From the NCBI GenBank assembly GCA_963942565.1, contig OZ012695.1, positions 11,735,481 through 11,799,480 on the forward strand: 64,000 bases of DNA, written 5' to 3'. The notes under the pieces are model-generated. The model was not told the DNA's origin. It ran no database searches and saw only the letters and a list, made by a program, of their open reading frames with translations. This document shows positions 1-64,000 of this stretch, one piece after another. Position 1 is the stretch's first letter. Every line of letters begins with the position of its first letter. The translations under genes and the position numbers were made by a program. The DNA comes from Maea johnstoni (lineage: Eukaryota > Annelida > Polychaeta > Spionida > Magelonidae).

Positions 1-254
1 AGGATACAATATACGTTTATCGTCAAAATTAGAATTTCCATGAACTATAAACAAACTGTTACATATATTTACCTTCCTACCTTGACCTTTTAGTTAAGAA
101 AAGTGCTACATTTTGTGAGAAACCCCGCCCGAGCTTTGTTGTTATCCAATCCATTCATTTCAACCTTCATATAATAAGAAACCTACCTTTTACCAATATG
201 TATAAATCCCTTTAAACAAGTGCCAATGGCAATTTGGCCATGAATTGGTTTTGA

Positions 255-420
255 ATACCGTTAATACTCATTTGTCTGCCAAATTCTTTTGCCAAATTGT
301 TACTGGCAAAGTGTGTCAAGCTGAAGGAATCCGAAGACCAGGCTAAACTACCGTTCAGCCCTGATGAGTTAAACGGCAAGTTTCTCACCAGCCCCAAGAC
401 GAATTCGGAACTGGTCAGTG
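255..420 (+). CDS. Possible upstream exon (uncertain)
   Basis: An open plus-strand frame runs up to a GTGAGC donor after base 420. Its end is hydrophilic and soluble-protein-like (residues such as FSPDELNGKFL) and it leaves in phase 1, as the exon at 999 requires. No convincing acceptor or start codon was found, so the 5' limit shown is only where the frame opens. It may be chance. Confidence 0.2.
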
Positions 421-581
421 GTGAGCGACAGCGAGCAGTCAGCTGAAACACATTAGACCACTCGACTAATAGGGCAGGCCTCAAGTGACTTGGACTAACG
501 TGTGGCGGTTTCTACACACATATCTTACTACTTAGGTAACCGGCAGGTTACCATGCTTTAATGTTAACGCTCTATACGTAG

Positions 582-665
582 GCGCTACTCAAAAGGTAAA
601 GAAGAACAAGATTTCGCACGTGGTTTACAGAGAGGCAGGACTGACCAATAATGCTGAAGGTGAGG
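582..665 (+). CDS. Possible upstream exon (uncertain)
   Basis: A TAG acceptor precedes 582 and a strong GTAAGT donor follows 665. The 84-bp interval is open, phase 1 to phase 1, and would join the exon at 999 in frame. The 28 residues are basic and match no domain I recognise. This is a candidate only. Confidence 0.25.
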
Positions 666-884
666 GTAAGTTAAACCAAACATTTCCTCAGAATGATCTC
701 TCACCATTACTGACCTACACCTAAGACCCTAATATGTCACTTTCCTATGTAACCTTTACCTTGTTCTGCGAACTTTACCATTGCTTGTCATGTTGACATT
801 TCGATGTATTTAAGGATCCCGATTGTTTTTTTAAAACCATTTCTTGTATTGAACCTGCGAAACCTTACCTCTTTAAATTGAACT

Positions 885-892
<8 letters not shown>

Positions 893-978
<86 letters not shown>
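893..978. repeat. (TA)n microsatellite
   Basis: Pure AT dinucleotide run of about 86 bp ending 20 bp before the first assigned acceptor. Reading frames across it are meaningless Tyr-Ile strings. Confidence 0.97.
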
Positions 979-981
<3 letters not shown>

Positions 982-998
982 ATGTGCGTGTGTTGCAG

Positions 999-52584
<51,586 letters not shown>

Positions 52585-52930
52585 ATCAAAACATACTCGT
52601 TACAAATTCTATCATTCTTTGTATGAGTTGTCACTAATCAGATGGAAGATAATACCATTTTGGTCCCAACCATAACATTCAGCCTTTATGGAGCAATACG
52701 AACATTACACATCGATTTCAAACAGTCATGCTCAGGAATCTACCAACAACCAGGACCTTATAAGGGTTTGAAAACTTATGTTAAAATATCAATCAAGACG
52801 CCACTTTTTGAATTATATATGGAGGAAATGTTCATTGGTCATAACGAATCAGAAAATGAATTGCAGTGGAAGCAGTGAGACAAGACCTTTATGTCTACAC
52901 AATAATTGAAATTGAACTCTGTGATGGTAT

Positions 52931-53118
<188 letters not shown>

Positions 53119-53306
53119 TGAGAAGGTCACGTCATCTGCAAGAGGTTAAATCTATATTGAGAAAAACACTTGCCTCCTTGGACGATGGCTGCTATAGATA
53201 TAATGATAACTAGATACACAAAATAAGTACAGGGAAAGTTTTCTAATACCGAAATGTTCATCGTGCTGCCCTTGAAACGCCTGTACTACTGTGCCGCTGC
53301 CGAACA

Positions 53307-53312
53307 AATAAA
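53307..53312 (+). promoter_or_regulatory. Candidate polyadenylation signal
   Basis: AATAAA about 720 bases after the stop of the CBM14 exon. A second AATAAA is at 53825-53830. The choice cannot be made from sequence alone. Confidence 0.5.
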
Positions 53313-53340
53313 TCAATGGTATTCATACTAGACTTCAACG

Positions 53341-53342
<2 letters not shown>

Positions 53343-53412
<70 letters not shown>
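53343..53412. repeat. (CT)n microsatellite
   Basis: About 70 bp of CT, between the two candidate polyadenylation signals. Confidence 0.95.
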
Positions 53413-53415
<3 letters not shown>

Positions 53416-54137
53416 GAGTCTACGGCATAAGATAGTTAACAACAAAACATGTAAAGACATCTAATTTGTGCTCAGTTTAAAGAAAATTAACAATTTCTAC
53501 AGGTGCTTTTGACAAAGATGTGAAGAAGCTTTTACACTTAAATTGAACAACCTCGGAACAATCAGAATTGGAACAAATGTAATGCTTTCTCCTCTGCAAT
53601 ATTTGCACCAAAATATGTTTGTAATTGATGTCTAAAACGCTTGTTTGAAGAAGTAATAGTTAAATAGTGGTGATATTCCATTTGCGAGAAGAACTCAACT
53701 CTACCTTGTTTGTCTTTAAGCCTGTCTAATATTTGATAGTAGGTCTCTTATTCTGCTAATTTCCGTTCTATAACAGACAGTTCGTCTGATAATGACGAAA
53801 AAGTGGTATGCTTTAACATATCAAAATAAAAGATTTTTAAAAAACATATTCTCGAATTAACCAATAAGCCACCCTAAATTGTACATGTAATTAACATCGC
53901 AATGGATACTCCATCGAGACTTGGACCTCCTTTTTGTGTATTCAATCTTGCATTATGAGTCATTCTAAGATGTGAAGAAGGTGAAGAAGAAGAAGAAGAA
54001 GAAGAAGAACGACAACAACATCAACAACAAAACCAATAACAACAGCAAAAATAGAAACACCACCTGTGCAAAGAGAATCATAATGAAAGCTCACCATAAC
54101 CCACCTAGTGGTTACTATTGAGCTGGCAGTTTGGTTT

Positions 54138-54610
54138 GCCCCCCCCCCCCCCCCCTAGCGCCACAGGGTCTTAGAGGGTCGGACTCGCGGGGTACCCTTC
54201 TAAAATTGATCCCCACACCAAATTATATACCTGTACCAAGTTTGAATCTTTTACCAAAAAGTGCACGATTCAATCACAATCACAGAAATTTCATCTACTA
54301 AAGTCATATATGTGGTAGCGCCACCTACCTTCAAACTATAAAACTAATATACTCCGTTTTCATCCTTACCATAAGGGCTATCAATTAGCTTTATAGATAT
54401 GAAAACAGAATCAAAATATCTTCGTTGGTGACTAAGTTATGGTCGTTTTTTGGCTGGACTGTCGAGACCTGTAAATCTACTGGCCACTAGGTGGCGCCAC
54501 AAGGTTTTAGAGGGGTCGAATTCGCGGGGTACCCTTCTAGAATTGATCCCCACAACAAATTACATACCTCTACCATGTTTGAATCTTTTATCAAAAAGTG
54601 CACGATTCAC
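54138..54610. repeat. 336-bp direct repeat with CTCF-like motifs
   Basis: Copies at about 54156-54270 and 54490-54605 share GCGCCAC, GCGGGGTACCCTTCTA, AATTGATCCCCACA, GTTTGAATCTTTTA and AAAAAGTGCACGATTCA. A poly-C run (about 54138-54155) precedes the first. Element type unknown; possibly a satellite-like or MITE fragment. Confidence 0.8.
54484..54498 (+). promoter_or_regulatory. CTCF-like motif
   Basis: CCACTAGGTGGCGCC closely fits the animal CTCF core (CCACNAGGTGGCGCT-like). A minus-strand partner GTAGGTGGCGCTA lies at 54316-54328, in the opposite orientation. The site lies between the giant gene and the sulfotransferase gene. Both copies lie in repeated DNA, so they may be incidental. Confidence 0.35.
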
Positions 54611-55212
54611 TTTTATTTTGTTATATATCTGCTGGTCTAGCAGAGGTTTCCTGAAATTCAACGAGATCAACTGCTTTTATTATTGCTTCCTCTGGCTCAT
54701 CCAATCAGCAATCAGGATTTGTACCATGTGACCGGTCATTAAATCCCCATAATGCCCTCCACCGCAGGGCATTAAATCTCACCCCATAATGCCCTCCTTC
54801 AAACTTTACAAGTCAGGCAATTGGCACCGAATCACATTAATATTTCTGCTCAGATCCCTTTTATAGTCACCATCTTTTGCAATCCATAATCCCTGCTTAG
54901 TTACAATGAATGGCAAAAGAATATAGCTTTTATTAAGAATATTCCCACTTATAAGTTTACTATGTTGGTATCCAATTACAGAAAATACAATTTTTAATAT
55001 TTCTAAACATTTATTTTAGAAGAAATATTTCAGAATAAAAGATATTTATAAGAAAAATGAAGCTATACAATGCAAAATAATTAGTTTTTCTTAACGCCTA
55101 AAGATGGCGCCACTCAGTGACCGGTTCCCTTTTTCACTCACAATTTCACAATTTGAAATGCAGTGTGAAAAATGTGAGACAAAGTACCGGTACTCATTGA
55201 GCAGAAGAACTT

Positions 55213-55392
55213 TTGAAAATGGCTGACAGAGGAAATATTCTTGAATTTGAGGACATTACAGATACAAAATTGGAAGAAATACTGAACAATAAAGATAGCA
55301 AAAGCACCAAACAGGCAACAGAGCATGCCAAGAAGAGATTTTTCACATACATTCTGAGGAAAGGGCAGGATTGCAAAGAATTTGAACCAGAG
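55213..55392 (+). CDS. Crypton-type recombinase remnant, N-terminal exon
   Basis: A Met-initiated frame (MKMADRGNILEFEDIT) contains LEEILNNKDSKSTKQATE and HAKKRFFTYILRKG, then a GTAAGT donor at the phase-0 boundary. The pattern of an acidic helix, DSKxTKKxT, then a short helix is the usual start of Crypton/DUF3504 tyrosine recombinases and their domesticated vertebrate relatives. It joins in frame to the exon at 56686. Confidence 0.65.
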
Positions 55393-55674
55393 GTAAGTTA
55401 AGAATATTTTTGGTTAAGCAATTCTTGTTTAAAGTTCCTTTTCATCATATCTTGGAATTTAACCTTCCATGCACAACTTGTTTCAAGCAAAGTTGTTGGT
55501 TATCTTCATGTTAATATTTCTCCTTCAAATATTTTTCAATCAAATGCTTTTGTCATAACATTAGAACCGAAATAGTTTAGCCCTTTCTTGACTGCACGGT
55601 ATCAATGAGTTTGATAAATATCTACTTAAGACTACTCCATCTTCTTTCAAATATTCTATTCTTAAAGATATAAC

Positions 55675-56624
55675 GGCCTAAGTCCGGAACCCCGGACCCA
55701 CCCTATATAGGGAGAGGAAACGAAATATATACTATTGAAACATAAAATAAAGATTCAGAAATATATATAGGGATCCCCGTAGTGTTTTTACTGGCGCCGC
55801 AGGCGCCATATAAATGCGCCGTAGGCGCATATAATAAGCGCCGCAGCCGCTTATTATTAAACATAAATAGAAAACAAAAACATTAAAAGTTGACACACCA
55901 AAACAAACCACAAAAAAAGATCAATTTCACTAAAGAAAGCAAAACAAAAACAACCAAAAACAATTGAATATTTACATCCTAATTACTGATGAAACAATTT
56001 ACTAAGCAAATGATAAAGGAAATTAGAAAATGAATGGAAAAAAGAAACGAAAAGACAGCCATACTTACAAAACCCCCTGCCCGGAACCAAACCTATAGAC
56101 ACATGTATGCATAACAACTAATTGAATTAAATTGAATCTTGATCCTCCGGGCCATACCATCGATTATCCGCAAGTATACTGTGCAGCAGTTCTTTTACAT
56201 GATTTAAATCTAATTAATTCAAAGGAAGTTTGTGTTGCGCTCATGATCGTAGCGGTCCGCCATGTTTCTTGTTGATATTAAATTTGCACGTGCGTTGATG
56301 ACGCGACAATGGATGACGTCAGCCAACAAGCAGGACGCACCTGCAAAATCTGATGTTGTCTAATTGTTGCGTGTTTGTTTTCAAGACATTTCAATTGTGT
56401 TGGTGTTTCTAACAATAGATTATGAGCCGGGCATTAAGGGTTAGTTTCTTTTCCTTACTATGTTTTCCAAAATTGTGTTTTGGCCCTGCGGGGCATAATT
56501 CAAGAGGGTCCAATACATCTATCAGATCGTTATAACCCTGCGGGGCTAGAATCAATAGTTTTCATTTATATATTCTTTTGTTTCCTTCCTATATAGGATG
56601 GGTCCGGGAAACCGGACTTAGGCC
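55675..56624. mobile_element. 950-bp non-autonomous TIR transposon with 8-bp target duplication
   Basis: The ends GGCCTAAGTCCGG and CCGGACTTAGGCC begin inverted repeats of about 48 bp (shared CCCGGACCCA.CCTATATAGG). The direct repeat GATATAAC flanks both ends (55667-55674 and 56625-56632). No transposase is seen inside, so it is MITE-like. An 8-bp duplication fits hAT-like families, but the terminal bases are not the classic hAT CAGGG, so family is open. It lies wholly in the intron of the Crypton-type remnant. Confidence 0.9.
55792..55860. repeat. Cluster of short GC palindromes inside the TIR element
   Basis: Three successive hairpin words: TGGCGCC-GCA-GGCGCCA, TGCGCC-GTA-GGCGCA and TAAGCG-CCGCAGC-CGCTTA, separated by TATAA-like spacers. 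A GCCCTGCGGGGC palindrome recurs near 56482 and 56538 at the other end. Confidence 0.85.
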
Positions 56625-56685
56625 GATATAACTGATGTAATCACTTTAACTATATATTTTCATTTATCTTTTCTTTTATTTACAG

Positions 56686-57394
56686 TCCAACTTTTCGGTG
56701 TCAAAGAACTATCAAGGCCTTGAGTCAGACCCTGACGAACCTGCTGGTGGAGTTATATATGAGCAGCCTGGATCACCTTTGTGCCCTGTCAGTTGTTTCC
56801 TAAGGCTTATTGACCACCTCAATCCCGACGAAACGGCCCTATTCCAACGACCTAAATTGCGGCTAAAGCCTGGGAACCCCGTTTGGTTCGACAAGGTCCC
56901 TGTGGGGAAAAACATCCTTGGCACGATGATGAGCTGGTCTTCCAGAAGTCCATACCTGTCATTCATTGAGAGCTACCCTAATCACACAACTGATGGAGGC
57001 AGGATGGCACCCCCTTAAAATAACGGCTATCACAAAATACAGAGACACTCGCTCGCTTAAGCACTATTATTCAGATATTTCACACGAGCAACGCTCAATG
57101 ATGGCACAGGATATCAGTTCAGCTATAGGTTTGCCCAAAACTGCAAGTTCCTATAGTGAGGCAACAAGTGCTGTTCCTATAGAACCAGCGTGCCCGGTAG
57201 CACACACTGACACTATTGATGATTTGGATATCGCTGACGATGTGTTAATTAAATATCTCACTGATATAGAAAACACAAATGCAATGGCAAATGTTTCCAG
57301 CCAAAATGTCAATCTCTCTTCTTTCACTCCTATGCAAAAATCTATTTTACAGGGCGCTTTATTTAATGCCCCTGTAAGCTTCAACTTCTCCTGA
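56686..57394 (+). pseudogene. Crypton-type tyrosine recombinase remnant, catalytic part
   Basis: TTTACAG acceptor. The first frame (to 57018) reads SKNYQGLESDPDEP, SPLCPVSCFLRLIDHLNP and ALFQRPKLRLKPGNPVWFDK. The last part lies in another frame: LRATLITQLMEAGWHPLKI, then KYRDTRSLKHYYSD, ending with a stop at 57392-57394. The CPV..F, LNP, FQRP and RAT..T.L..AG/SL.HY landmarks, including the catalytic Arg and Tyr region, are those of DUF3504/Crypton recombinases. A frame change near 56960 and the absence of about 150 middle residues mark it as non-functional as it stands. Confidence 0.75.
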
Positions 57395-59383
57395 ATACAT
57401 ATTGCATAAACATATGTGAGGAGTGTTGACCCTGGGAGAGTAGCGTTTAATGCCTACCTACCTCTGAACTATTAAAATTGATATTTGTTGACATAGAATG
57501 TTGTTATTTATTAAACTGTTAAGAGAAAGTATTTAACGCCCTCATCATATATACATGTTAATTGTCAGAGAACATGCACCTCATGACATGTTAATTCGGG
57601 TTATCATTTTACCATTTTCAAAATCTACTTGTATTTGCCAATTTTAGTACAAGTCACATGACACAGTGATAAATTTGGATAATTAATCCAATAGTTACAT
57701 TTAATAAAAAATGTATATTGACCTGTTAAACCGTTTTATGTGAAATAAAATTTGAAAAAGCATCTACTTAGTTCTCATTTTGAGTTTTGACCAATATCTC
57801 ACAAAATGGCATTGACTTAGGGGGGCAATAATAAAAGCATATAGAAAACGGGCCCTGTAAATAGAGTTTAGAGGAGAAATTGAAAGGAAATGATCTTAAT
57901 GGCATTTGCTAATTTTAGAAGGATCATCATGTGTTGTAAACCCGAAGCCATGCACAGCTAGTTCCCCTGCCAGGGTACGTATGCTCCTATCTCTCGATGC
58001 CCCTATTTGTTCATTATTTATGCCAAGGTCACAATGCCTTTTCAAACAATTTTAGAATTTTCATCAAGGATACTAGGTTATGTATGTTTTCATCTGAAAC
58101 AGTATTATCATCAATAACACAACCACCTATAAATCATGCTTGGCCTGATTTTATAACACTAGGTGGAGTTGGTTTTATTCTATTGGCGACCATGGAGGAC
58201 ATACATTTATAGATGCTCTTAGATAACGTTCTCCACTTCTTCAGTTCATTTCTCATTTTTCTAGCTTTCGAAATATGTGTTAGTGAGTGTTCTAACACGG
58301 TTAGTGAAGATAATGATCCATTCAGAGTTCCTAGCATCCAGAAATATAAGAGTAATGGAAAGTTATATAAACTACTAATATATGTAAACTAGTAATGGTG
58401 TGTTTATTGAACTGGTACGAAGTAAAGAAAACAACAATGAATTATCTTATACATTCTACCTTTATTTTGATGTAATGACGTACAGTGCTAATATTCAATT
58501 CCAGCACTAAACGTCTGGAACCCCTTGCAAGAAGACGACCGCACGCCCATTTGCCATCCTGTTTCCTGGGCATGGACGCATGCATGACCTCACAACTGAA
58601 ACTAGTTTTGATTCGTAAGCTACACGGGTCACTGGAGTGCTTGGCTTATCATTTGACATGTTATCCATGGGTGTTTGTACAACCAGGAACTGAGAGACGT
58701 CTGGTCGACTGGTGTGGGAATTAAATGTCGGTCCTGTACAAATACATTTATCTTTAAATTGTGTAATGCATTTTCTATATGTACCACGTATGAATGATCC
58801 ATATTGAGATCATATATAAACCTTACTATTCTCTAGAATTTTCTGTAGATGAAAATACATGTATGTTAAATTATAATAGTTCTACAACAATAGCTCACAC
58901 AATCTAGACTTTTTAAACGATAGGGATACTGCCCCACGCCATACCCCTACTACTATGTTTTGAGTGCATTTAAAACATAAGTATTTGCTTTTCATCTATT
59001 CAATGGCCACAGACAGCGCATGCCCATGGACAGAAGTAGACACGTGACTAATTCAGTTAAGTGTGCTGCAAAATACATATTGTACCATTACTTAACGTAT
59101 CAATTAATAGTAAAACATATTATGAGAGAGATAAATCTAAAATAAAAGCTGTGTAGACAAAGATTGTGAGAGAGATAAATCTAAAAATAAAAACTTTGTA
59201 GACAAAGTAATAAAAAGTGGTGATCACTATTCTTCTATCAAAATCTCTGTCCTAACTACAGACTTGATACATCTTGTTTGGTGTTATATTGTGTTAGTTC
59301 ATGAAATTGTACAATGCATATTATAAGAGCTTTGTTTTGTGCTATGAGGTTTATGACTGCAAATCATAATTATTTAGAAAGAG
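57395..59383. other. Intergenic and sulfotransferase 3' UTR
   Basis: No gene identified. A minus-strand frame at 58134-58337 (lysine-rich helix, RNELKKWRTL) could be a transposon fragment but matches nothing I know. TTTATT at 58461-58466 gives AATAAA on the minus strand, a candidate polyadenylation signal for the sulfotransferase. A 47-bp tandem duplication (GAGAGAGATAAATCTAAA) is at about 59123-59210. Confidence 0.45.
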
Positions 59384-62945
<3,562 letters not shown>

Positions 62946-63429
62946 CTGGAAATAAAACAATTTGTAACAGCCTTGTAGCCTTGTATCAGTATTGCTCCCT
63001 ATTTAGTCTATGGGCTGGGTGGGTTTTCGTGTGTTCGAGATGTACCCTAAGTTACTCTCCATATTATTGTAGCTGGCTATCCCACAGATAAGAAAAATCA
63101 GGGTAGACTTTTTGTAACCCGGCAATAAGCGAGAAAAATGGCGTCATTCCTAGCAAAATTAAGGTAGAATTTTGGGTTAGAGGAAACTAGAATGTCTATA
63201 ACTTTTGTAATAATCAACGCAGAGCAGTGGTTTACCATTCAAAATGTGTGTTTTGATATCCTCTAAGCATCACTATGATTGTATTATAGATGACTTAAGT
63301 ATTTATGTCCCTAAAGGTCAAAAGGTCACAAAAATGGGGTCAAAGTGAAAAGTTTACCCTTATCAGTAAAATCACTGTCAGAGGGTACCGGTGCAACAGT
63401 TGTGAGTGACCCCAGTTGAAAGGGTTCTA

Positions 63430-63500
63430 GGACAATATCCCCCCAGACAATATCCCCCCGGACAATATCCCCCGGACAATATCCCCCCGGATGATATCTC
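63430..63500. repeat. 16-17 bp tandem repeat (GGACAATATCCCCCC)
   Basis: Four or five contiguous copies of GACAATATCCCCCC(G), the last diverged (GATGATATC). Confidence 0.93.
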
Positions 63501-63509
63501 TAGTAAAAA

Positions 63510-64000
63510 CATGTTTTAGTAAAAAAAATATATTTTGCCGGTAAAAAAAAATTAAATTAAAAAAAAAGTTGCAGTGTTTTAAATTATTCTAAAAACTTTT
63601 TTCAAAAATTCAAAAAAAATTAGTGTTTAAATAATCATGTGCTGGTAAAAAAAAAACTAAAATTCAAAAAAAATGTAATCAAAAAATTCTTTTTTTTTTT
63701 AATTCCAGTGTTTTAAATCATCCTTTAACATGTGATAGTAAAAACATTTTTTTTACTGGCACACGATTTAGGATAATTTAAAACACTGGAATTAAAAAAA
63801 AAAAAAATTAATAATTTAAGCCCCCTAAATTTTTTTTGAATTTTTGAAAAAAAAATTAGAATAATTTAAAACACTGCAATTTTTTTTTTTAATTTAATTT
63901 TATTTTTACCGGCACACGATTTAGGATAATTTAAAACACTGGAATTAAAAAAAAAAAAAAAAATTTTAACCAACACATGTTTTGGGATAATTTAAAACAC
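63510..64000. repeat. Palindromic A/T-rich repeat field
   Basis: GGATAATTTAAAACACTGG-like words at 63771, 63924 and 63985 alternate with their reverse complements (CCAGTGTTTTAAAT near 63705, GCAGTGTTTTAAATTATTCT near 63572), separated by poly-A or poly-T. The field continues past the window end. Confidence 0.85.

Noticed and set aside
212-484. Minus-strand 90-codon frame
   Set aside because: No domain; the opposite strand gives a more protein-like frame ending at a usable donor, so this looks like a shadow.

Overview
The window looks like a piece of an animal genome. It has long AT-rich introns, GT-AG exons, many microsatellites, a CR1/L2-like LINE, a Crypton-like recombinase remnant and MITE-like elements. 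The protein architectures and the LINE tail best fit a marine invertebrate deuterostome such as a cephalochordate or hemichordate. That placement is an inference from family knowledge; no search was run.

About 999-52584 (+) is filled by one very large secreted-protein locus, or by two adjacent ones. In order it encodes: (i) a lysozyme/transglycosylase-like domain on three exons (999-3687); (ii) a von Willebrand factor A domain with a complete MIDAS on two exons (4622-6263); (iii) an unassigned module of about 107 residues (6924-7738); (iv) 29 one-exon EGF repeats (8308-28605); (v) a discoidin (F5/8C)-like module on two exons (29109-29934); (vi) two more EGF repeats (31771-32356) and a tiny exon with an in-frame stop (32881-32894); (vii) a gap with a foldback element upstream and a 29-bp minisatellite; (viii) 23 EGF repeats of a related subtype (36341-51346); (ix) a terminal exon with a Thr/Pro-rich linker and a C-terminal CBM14/peritrophin-A chitin-binding domain (52208-52584). 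Every EGF exon is phase 1 at both ends, so any can be skipped or duplicated without shifting frame. The 5' exons with the signal peptide were not found and probably lie left of the window.

The EGF region has been reshaped by tandem duplication. Between 18.4 and 25.4 kb two exon types (A and B) alternate with nearly identical introns, in blocks offset by about 2.48 kb, 5.93 kb and 745 bp. Decayed, truncated or missing exons sit between them. Most repeats keep Notch-type O-glucose and O-GlcNAc consensus sites, while O-fucose sites are rare.

From 53 to 58.5 kb there is intergenic sequence: a 336-bp direct repeat with CTCF-like motifs, and a Crypton-type tyrosine-recombinase remnant in two exons whose intron holds a 950-bp inverted-repeat transposon with an 8-bp target duplication. 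From 59384 to 62945 on the minus strand lie the four last coding exons of a cytosolic sulfotransferase; its first exons are outside the window. The right end is G-rich minisatellite, then short tandem and palindromic A/T-rich repeats.

Read together, the large gene looks like an extracellular ladder protein: a possible glycan-cleaving or glycan-binding head, a metal-dependent adhesion domain, a long glycosylated EGF stalk and a chitin anchor. A gut or mucus barrier role is an inference only.
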